Assembly: GCF_003589595.1 (NCBI RefSeq)
Contig: NW_020653900.1
Location: 5,195,630-5,259,629, forward strand
DNA length: 64,000 nt
Reading direction: 5' to 3'
Source: Hyposmocoma kahamanoa
Lineage: Eukaryota; Arthropoda; Insecta; Lepidoptera; Cosmopterigidae
In this document: piece after piece, positions 56,757-64,000 of the stretch
Position numbering within the stretch: the first letter of the stretch is position 1
Layout of the letters: each line of letters opens with the position of its first letter
Program-made: the position numbers and the translations under genes
The notes under the pieces: model-generated
What the model was told of the DNA's origin: nothing
What the model saw: only the letters and a program-made list of their open reading frames with translations
Databases searched by the model: none

Positions 56757-57524
56757 GACCCATTTAGACGGAGAGAGTTTCTCGTCTCGAAGGTACGACT
56801 ATCGAAAGAATATAAAAAACTTTCCTCGTCTAAACATTCGCGATTATCGCCCTTCCACGTGTGCGATAATCGCCTCGCCTTTCAATATTGAACGTCTCCG
56901 TGTAAACTTACTCGAAAGCAAAAATCGTATTTCGAGTTTCAGTGGCAGCCGTTTCTACCACGAGTGCAGTGCGCGAGGGTGTCTTGATTATCACTGCTTT
57001 TCTAAGACAAGAATTGATGAAAAGAGAACGAAAAAAAATTTTGGATTAAGAAATGTTATAAAATTTGAAAAAAAAAATGTATATTTCTGTACAATGCAAT
57101 GAACTTAATATTATCAGCAGTTCCAAATTTGAATGATTTTTGCGTCATTTCGATATGTCCATAGTCAATACCGCAGTAATCACTGAACTCGAATGGCGAT
57201 TCTCGCACTCAAAACGATTCGAACCGATTTGTGCGATAATTGTATGAACTTGAAAAAATGTCATACGAGATCGTGTTTAGACAAGTCGAAAACTCGTAAG
57301 CAATAATCTCCTTACTACATATTTCTCTGTGTAAACAGTCGAGGAGGCGATTAAGTTGCTTGCGAATCTCGTATGACATAAGTAATCGTAGGCGAGATTT
57401 TAGTTCTTGCCTGAGTGTAAACATTGTGATACGATAATCTTATGGAGATTATTGCTTACGATAATCGCCTACGAGTTTTCGTCACGAAGCGTGCGAGAAA
57501 CTCTCTCCATCTAACCATTTACAT
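56757..57524. mobile_element. TIR DNA element of about 765 bp
   Basis: TTAGACGGAGAGAGTTTCTC at 56764-56783 recurs inverted at about 57495-57514 with one mismatch. The interior has many GATAATCGCC-type motifs in both orientations, clustered toward the ends. No reading frame. The ends and spacing recall PIF/Harbinger-like non-autonomous elements, but I could not define a 3-bp target duplication. Confidence 0.65.
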
Positions 57525-57560
57525 TCATCCTAAGTATAAAGGCCTTTACACTTAGGATGA
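57525..57560. repeat. 36-bp palindrome, one mismatch
   Basis: Arms TCATCCTAAGTATAAAGG and CCTTTACACTTAGGATGA, no spacer. Confidence 0.95.
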
Positions 57561-58588
57561 AAAACATTGTATGCCACACGGGCGGAACAGCAACTATAAA
57601 TGTTCGGGCCAACATATTTCGAGCCTTCGACTCGGGCTTTAAACACAGATTACTTAATAGTTACTACGTAACAGATGCGTCACTCTCATACAAAATCGAA
57701 AATGCCTACGCTATAATATCCTACAAAATCTGACTAATGACACCAAGCGCTCACTACGAGGAAAAATATACGCTTAGAGAGGTGAAAATAACGTTGCCCG
57801 CCGGGTGCAGTCGTGCGAATACGAATGCTCATAAATGAAAGATTTATACGAGAACTTGCACCGACGTCGGCGCATTCAGCGGTGGACACTTATCGTATAA
57901 CCTTGAGTAAGAGACGGACCCATGCTTTGAATCTATACCAATGGTCATCGTTACTTGTTTACCGACATTGTAACACAGTGTACTTTTCGATCAAACTAAA
58001 AGTATTCTGTTCATTATAAATCTTTTTAATCAACATACTCGTAATAATACAAACAAATAAAGACTGAAAATCAGACCGTTTAGAGTCCGATTTCGCAATA
58101 CTATTAAACAACTCCCAAATTACTCGTTTGCGCTGGAATTTTTTCCGAAGTGCGGATAAAAGGGACATTCTTGAATGGGATAATAATGCCCTAGAGAATT
58201 GTGGGGTGGCGTCCAATAAGAGTTTAGTACTCGTACGATAGAAGGAAGATAGATCACTAGGGTTGAAAACTTGGGCATGACAAACGTGATTTAATGTCTC
58301 TTTGGGGTATAAATTTGGAATTCAGTAAGTACTTGTTTTCTAAGTTACACAGTTTAACACAAAGCTGTTACTTATTCGTTGTTCCATTGCCTTATATTAA
58401 ACATTTAATTTATTTCTATTGTAATGGTACAGATTATAGAAAACAGGCTAAAATACTAATTTAAAACAATAAAAGGAATAATATCAATAACAACTACTGT
58501 ACTTCAGAAATAAGAACATATGAATTTTGTGAATAAAAAAGTTATCATAAATTCAAGACTAAAATATATATATATGTATATATACATA
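57561..58588. other. no recognised feature
   Basis: Unrecognised. Frames at 57813-58019 and 57959-58216 lack any motif. Confidence 0.4.
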
Positions 58589-59421
58589 CGTGGGGCGCAC
58601 TATAAGTTTCCGGAATAAATAAAAAAACTAAACTATAAATGGTCAGAAATGAATGTATTGTTTCTCAAAATATTCTCCGTTAGCGTTAATGCAATTTTTC
58701 ATACGAATGAACCAATTTTGAAAACATTTATGCCACTACTCCGTGACGATCTCTGAAACATATTTTTCATACTCTTCGACAGCCTCTTCAGGTGATGAAA
58801 ATCGTTGACCGCGTAACTGGTTCTTAATTTTTGGAAATAAATAAAAGTCACAAGGTGTCAGGTCGGGACTGTACGTGTGATGGCTCATAAGGTCAACGTT
58901 GTTCACCTTCAAAAATTCATTTGTTTGTTTGTTGAGAACTGGCATTATCGTAGTGATGATATATCGTAAGACGATACGGCATTTACGGTTATTTTTACAT
59001 TATGTTATATTACATTATATTATAGTTTGTCAATAATTTCCGGCAAACAAATGGTCATGTATCAATCACTATTCACGGTACAACGATTATCCAGAGCAAC
59101 AGTAGCCAAGTGTCCAGTTTTATTTAAAAAAGAAGCAACCATCCGCTTAGTGGCACTTTGTACGCGCGCCACTTTGGTTGGTTTCGGCTCATCTCGAAAG
59201 ACCCATATGCTCGATTGCTGCTTTGTTTTGGGATCGTAACTATAAATCCATGTTTCGTCACCTGTTACTATATTCCACACCAAATTTTACGCCCCTTCGT
59301 TAAATCTGGTAAGCATGGCATTGCACCAAGTGACGCGATACGTTTTTTGAACCTCAGTAAAATTGTGTAGGATCCACAGAGAGCACAGCTTTTTCACACA
59401 TGTTTGTGTAGTATTGATTGT
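58589..59421 (-). mobile_element. mariner transposon, copy 3, truncated
   Basis: The left end matches the other mariner ends (GGGGCGCACTATAAGTTTCC) after TA at 58587-58588. The right side stops near 59421 inside the transposase region; the other end is gone. Confidence 0.85.
58736..59283 (-). pseudogene. mariner transposase fragment, copy 3
   Basis: 59062-59283 reads TGDETWIYSYDPKTKQQSS with the first catalytic Asp. 58736-58945 reads SPDLTPCDFYLFPKIKNQLR with the third Asp. Between them an AT-rich insertion near 59000-59030 destroys the region of the second Asp. The N-terminal DNA-binding half is absent. Confidence 0.8.
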
Positions 59422-60485
59422 TCAATTTTTATGTAATCATCCACATTTATCGCTGAGTTGTAACCATGGGACTTGTTAAAATCCCGTTGAAAAATCAATT
59501 AGACGTAAATTAAATCCGAAACAATAGTTTTATTTCCAATGATTAATAATCACCAAACACGTCCACTGCAGAACGTCTAAAGTAAAATTAACTTCATGAA
59601 AAAAAAATCAGTACTATTTACAGCCATTTAGCCATTTTAGCCATAGTATATTATATATTTCTCTACAGTACAGAAGAAAAAACAACATCCACGAAGTATT
59701 GCATTTTTTGTCTATGGTTGTCTATCAATAATTGTTGAACTTCATTGGCATGTTTATATCAAAAGTATAATAAATGGCTAGACAAAGTATAGACGTTCCA
59801 ACGCACCTTTTCATCATTATGCGATTGATGCGTCTGTACACGGCGCACCCATATAAGGCGCGCTGTTAATTTGTATGGAGTTACCACACTTAACTTATTT
59901 TACTATGATTTAATCTTCACTGGGTTCGTAAAATAATTTATTTCTTTTTTTATTTAATAGTAAACATTTAAGCTTAAAGACGCCTAAAATACAAGTACAC
60001 ATTTACGTAGTTTAGGCATCGCAATTACACATTAGGTTCTAATATTAAAATGCATAGCTTTACTATGAAGTTTGTATAATTTCAGTCCCCTTCTTAATGC
60101 TTATTTTTATACTATAATAGCTTTATTTACATTTGTTTTACTTGTATTGTATTAGTTTAAGATGAATGAAATGAAGAGATGGCACAATTTGAACTCCTCT
60201 AGCTGGCCGATTGAACATCTTCAGGAATAATGCTACCAGATCGTGTTAGACAGTTTGTATTTTGTCGTTTATTGAAATAATGTTGTAGATAAATAAATAT
60301 ACATTTGAATAATATTTTTGAAATTTAATCACGAAAACCTAAGATCTCTATATATTATACAAAGAAATATATACAGTGCTTCTATTTTGTCAATGTCCCT
60401 CGGCAATCATCGGATTTTCGAATGCACACGAATATTAATTTCCATGCCCATTAAATATTACATTTAAAATCAATAATAGTTTTAT
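59422..60485. other. no recognised feature
   Basis: AT-rich. A small CACGAAAACCTAAGATCT piece near 60332 resembles the outer end of a Penelope-type arm. Confidence 0.4.
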
Positions 60486-61727
60486 AGGAAATGAAACTAT
60501 TTTTCCGGATTTAAATCGCGTATATTTGTTTTTTCAAACAAACCGACGTTTCGGGCCCTTTACAGGTCCCATGGTCACGGTTGACTGAGGTGGTACAGTC
60601 TTCAACCAGTTATGTCTAATATTAATGCAAACCACCCTATTTTTTCACTATAGTTACAATAGTTATTAATTAAATACCTTATTTTTAATTTTACAAAGAA
60701 AACATTCCAATTTACGCTACATTAAGTTTTACAAATTATTTTATTGAATGAATTTTTATTAGGTTTAATTTATTATTAATTATTAATAGAAATTAGAATA
60801 AACTAAAACATATTAATTAGTACTGCAGTCTTATGTCTGTTTGGGATTTTTCATTAGAGGAAATACTGGATCCCAAACAGGTGGTACGGAGAAACCATCT
60901 TCCCTGTTGAAATTAGGATGTTTTTTAATTTCAATGGCCTCTCGCAGCATCCTGGGTAGATAACGGACTTCTTTTGCAAGGACCTGGGGTTTGTCAAACT
61001 TCATTGAATGTGTAGGTTTATCCATGACATGCTCGCAGACTGCAGACTTGTTTACGCGACGGTGTTTGACATCAGCTATATGTTCTTTGACGCGGGTACA
61101 AATACTTCGCTTTGTTTGTCCAATATAAGAGAGACCGCACTCACAGTCAAGCTTGTAAACTCCTGCATCCTGTAAGGGGATGTTACATTTCACGGGTCTC
61201 AGGAACTGAGAAATCTTCCTCAGGGGCTTGAAATAGGTCTTGATAGATGCACGCCTGAGGACTCTTCCGATCTTGTCTGTAACACCTCTCACGCAAGGTA
61301 AGATGGCAGGTCTTCGCTCGACTGTAGGTGGTTTCACACGGGGTCTGCGGCGTTGGCGTGGAATCCTCAACTTATTCGCATGTAGGACTTGCTTTATATG
61401 CTGAAGTTCCCCCGCCAGATGATTACTGTCGCAGACACCATATGCTCTCTGAAACAAAGATTTGCCCACGGTAGCTAACTGGCTAGGATGGTGATGGGAA
61501 TTACCATTGAGGTACCTATCTGTATGGGTTTTCTTTCGAAATACAGTATGGCCTAGGGTGTTATTAGGATTTAGGTTGAAGACTGTACCACCTCAGTCAA
61601 CCGTGACCATGGGACCTGTAAAGGGCCCGAAACGTCGGTTTGTTTGAAAAAACAAATATACGCGATTTAAATCCGGAAAAATAGTTTCATTTCCTATGTG
61701 TAACAATCGCGAAAACCTAAGAACTCG
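60486..61727 (-). mobile_element. Penelope-like element with inverted arms
   Basis: The left arm 60486-60611 is the reverse complement of 61574-61699; the right arm continues to 61727. Between them lies one coding frame on the minus strand. Penelope-like elements encode a reverse transcriptase fused to a GIY-YIG endonuclease and often carry terminal repeats in variable orientation. Here most of the RT is missing. Arm fragments alone occur at 1291, 8587, 10371, 20913, 36240, 39482 and 46106. Confidence 0.85.
60831..61592 (-). CDS. Penelope-like RT tail plus GIY-YIG endonuclease, 5' truncated
   Basis: The endonuclease nicks target DNA to prime reverse transcription. The frame is open from the stop at 61593-61595. 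Its first codons lie in the right arm, so there is no genuine start; the first usable codon is GTG at 61469. RT thumb sequence comes first (TVFRKKTHTDRYLNGNSHHH), the end of the Penelope RT. Then basic linker and the endonuclease: GVYKL (about 144-148), YIGQTKRS (156-163), TRVKEH with the conserved Arg, KSAVCEH, and REAIEIKKHPNFNREDG with the conserved Glu. No stop interrupts these 253 codons, so decay since truncation is small. Palm and finger RT motifs are absent. Confidence 0.8.
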   Translation of the reverse strand, partial: GGTVFNLNPNNTLGHTVFRKKTHTDRYLNGNSHHHPSQLATVGKSLFQRAYGVCDSNHLAGELQHIKQVLHANKLRIPRQRRRPRVKPPTVERRPAILPCVRGVTDKIGRVLRRASIKTYFKPLRKISQFLRPVKCNIPLQDAGVYKLDCECGLSYIGQTKRSICTRVKEHIADVKHRRVNKSAVCEHVMDKPTHSMKFDKPQVLAKEVRYLPRMLREAIEIKKHPNFNREDGFSVPPVWDPVFPLMKNPKQT

Positions 61728-62990
61728 ATAATAATAGTTTTAATTTTGAACAACGTACTTTATTGTTGTTTTGCTTTGATTTACGTATGAACTGTAAAGA
61801 GCTGTAAAACTATGTATTTCCCTATTTTCAATAACATTTATTACTCCATGTTAATAAAATAATAATAAGCAAGTTAACAAAAATATAACGTAAATAAAGT
61901 GTGCTTCTTTTATATAATTAAAAATCAATGTTTTTCCGGTTAATAATCATTTCAATTCAGTCCGGATCTGAACGCATTTCTTCTTCTGACATAACCATGT
62001 TATTATGTATGGAATAATCACTTTTGCGCTTTACTCGAACATATATCGGCTTATTGTAAAACATAGAAGTGCACGTTATAAATTATTCCTCCCATTGCAT
62101 ATTAAATGAAAAATGTAATAGCAACTCTATATACTTCCAAGTCAACTGAAAGCGTCCGGTTTGTACCGAAGGCAAAGGGCAATTTTAAAAAAACCCGACG
62201 ACTGCCGAGACACTAAGTTTGCCGATGGACATTGATATAATAGAAGCATGTAAGCAATGTTCAAAGTTTTGCGTAAAACCAAAAAAATAACTTTGACGCA
62301 CAGACTTTTAGCTAAATGAAATATATTTGTACATCGCACAAAGTGTGTCCCATAGGATTGCGAGCAGGAAACAAAACTCCAGGATTAACAAAAAGCGCCG
62401 AGTTTATAGCGCCATAAAGGTGACCCAACATTTGTCCTGAGGGCCATTTAGCAATTGACCACTGCTAACCTTGACTTTGCTACTGGACAAAAGAATGACC
62501 TGAATGCTTCTGATCATCATAACTATTGGACATATCCATCAAAAAGACTGCTATAGGAGACAAACTAATTTTTACAAATATTCGTCATTTTGTCACTTTG
62601 ACATTTGTGAATATCTGAAAACTCAAGGTACAGTCTATCACCCCCATTAGAACCAAAATATTGGTTCGAATGGTTTTTGGTGGCAGTTCATGACAAAAAT
62701 TCACTTCCGTTTCCTTCTGCAGTAATGTAAATCGAGCCCTACAATATCTCGCACAACTAGTGACCCTAATTCATTAAAGCATTCGGAAGTTATGTCCACT
62801 TGACCCTTCAAATTAGCAAACGACTCAATTGCTGCATGCCTTTGAATTGCATTAACATATACCGTTTATAATTATAGCTACATTTTAGTAAATTCCAGCA
62901 CCTTATTTTTCCGTGTCAAACCAACACACTGTAATAATCACAAACGGTCCCCAAAAAAAAGTCCCTATCACCGAGAGACTCTGTTCGAAC
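61728..62990. other. no recognised feature
   Basis: AT-rich; nothing recognised. Confidence 0.4.
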
Positions 62991-63115
62991 AATACAATAC
63001 AATACAAAAATTCTTTATTGTACACCAAAAAAAGGAAACAAATACAATACAACTAAATTAAAAACGCGAACGTACCCTAGTTCTCCGGAGATTGGACAGA
63101 ATAAGCATTATTTAA
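62991..63115 (-). repeat. LINE 3' tail, (TATTG)n type
   Basis: AATACAATACAATACAAAAA, then TTCTTTATTGTACACC: the reverse of the tail at 51532-51867. Confidence 0.5.
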
Positions 63116-63967
63116 AAAAATAAAGAGGTTGTAACAAAAATTTTAAAATATATTTTCGCCCGCAACTGTACCCATGAATTCGTTTTTCTTATTGAAATAC
63201 GATACCAAAGTTTTTTTTTTTTTTCATTTTTCTTAAATGACAATTTTCCAGAACTGCTTATCAAATACTCACAAGTTTTCATTGCACTAATATAATATGT
63301 ATAATATCATTATCTTAATTCCCAGCCCGCTCACCTTAATCCAGTACGGGGCGGGATATGCGAAAATTCGGGGACAGGTAGAGATATGTTTACTGTTGGG
63401 GTTGATGTTTACTTGTTTCTTGGAAGACAAGATTATCGAATATTGGTTAAGTAATTTGGCAAACATGACTCAAACATGATGCGGTAAATAATACATACAC
63501 AAGATTCGCAAGATTTAAGGTATATTCAGCAACATATTTCAAAATGGTTTTAAAATATTAAATAAACTTGTGACGATGTGACCTGTTTCACCGTCACCTC
63601 ACTTCTTTATTACCCTTTCCTCTGATTCCTGGCCACTTTTGAAAATTTGAATCTTTTTCAAATTTTTTTTTCTTCGCCATTTTTACTCCAAACAAAATTC
63701 TCGAGGCGAGCAGACATACTCTTAATCCTGTAACCTAACTGCTTATAACCAGCAACAGTACGAGTACAGGCCCTTTTAAGGTAAGTAGTGAACATATTAT
63801 TATTATTATATTAAATCATGTAATAATAAAGTAATAAGTTTTAGTCTGTCGGTAGTGTTTTTATATTATTGGTACCTGTTTTTGTTACAGTTACTTTTCG
63901 CTGTTATACTTCTACAATAAATCTATCATTATTACGCGAGATCCGCGTGACAAACTTTTCTACGTTT
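63116..63967. other. no recognised feature
   Basis: AT-rich; a 60-codon frame at 63297-63479 lacks any motif. Confidence 0.4.
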
Positions 63968-64000
63968 TAGTAGCAGTAGAGTTCCTTGTGAAAGAGTTGG
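63968..64000 (+). repeat. family A 5' end, cut by window edge
   Basis: TTTTAGTAGCAGTAGAGTTC then CTTGTGAAAGAGTTGG at the last base; the copy must continue outside. Confidence 0.7.

Noticed and set aside
1..64000. CRISPR arrays, operons, phage or bacterial defence systems
   Set aside because: No regular spacer array and no bacterial gene layout; the content is animal repeats throughout.

Overview
Eukaryotic, AT-rich, transposon-dominated DNA, most likely from a moth or butterfly (Lepidoptera). The host is inferred from recognised repeat types, not from a host gene: several tRNA-headed SINE families with clear A and B boxes, a very abundant A-tailed family of about 290 bp, R1-type, CR1-like and RTE-like LINE ends, mariner transposons, a Penelope-like element and several short inverted-repeat DNA elements. 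I see no complete host protein gene, no rRNA, no functional tRNA gene and no CRISPR. The window looks intergenic or intronic. Four short reading frames in apparently non-repeat DNA are offered only as possible exons (14941-15327, 38923-39142, 40648-40890, 45558-45713).

Layout. 1-4.4 kb: SINE-D copies, a head-to-head pair of Penelope-type arms, head-to-head family A copies and an inverted-repeat element (family F). 4.5-5.8 kb: mariner copy 1. 6-13 kb: SINE-B, SINE-C, SINE-D and family A, a gypsy integrase tail, a LINE ORF1-like tail, a perfect 34-bp palindrome, a LINE C-terminal remnant, and a 197-bp insert with an 8-bp target duplication. 13.1-13.8 kb: a 621-bp element with 29-bp inverted ends. 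14.9-15.3 kb: a cysteine-rich reading frame. 16-20 kb: mostly unrecognised AT-rich DNA. 20.4-22.3 kb: a 480-bp duplicated segment, with a CR1-like LINE end between the copies. 23.4-24.7 kb: a hammerhead-ribozyme-like core, hairpins and an RTE-like remnant. 26.5-34.4 kb: SINEs, family F, mariner copy 2, a LINE tail and a TIR element of about 700 bp. 36-43.2 kb: dense family A. 43.7-45.2 kb: R1-type LINE ends and a GC-rich inverted repeat. 46.2-48.5 kb: the best-preserved LINE, with one stop codon inside the open frame. 49.5-56.7 kb: nested SINEs and LINE tails, including an insert flanked by a 29-bp direct repeat. 56.8-57.6 kb: a 760-bp TIR element and an adjoining palindrome. 58.6-59.4 kb: truncated mariner copy 3. 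60.5-61.7 kb: a Penelope-like element encoding a GIY-YIG endonuclease between inverted arms. 62-64 kb: mostly unrecognised, ending in a family A copy cut by the window edge.

Nothing here works together as an operon or pathway. The biology is successive waves of transposition, with nested insertions giving relative ages. All boundaries were placed by eye and may be off by several bases; similarity to named families is from recognition, not a database search.
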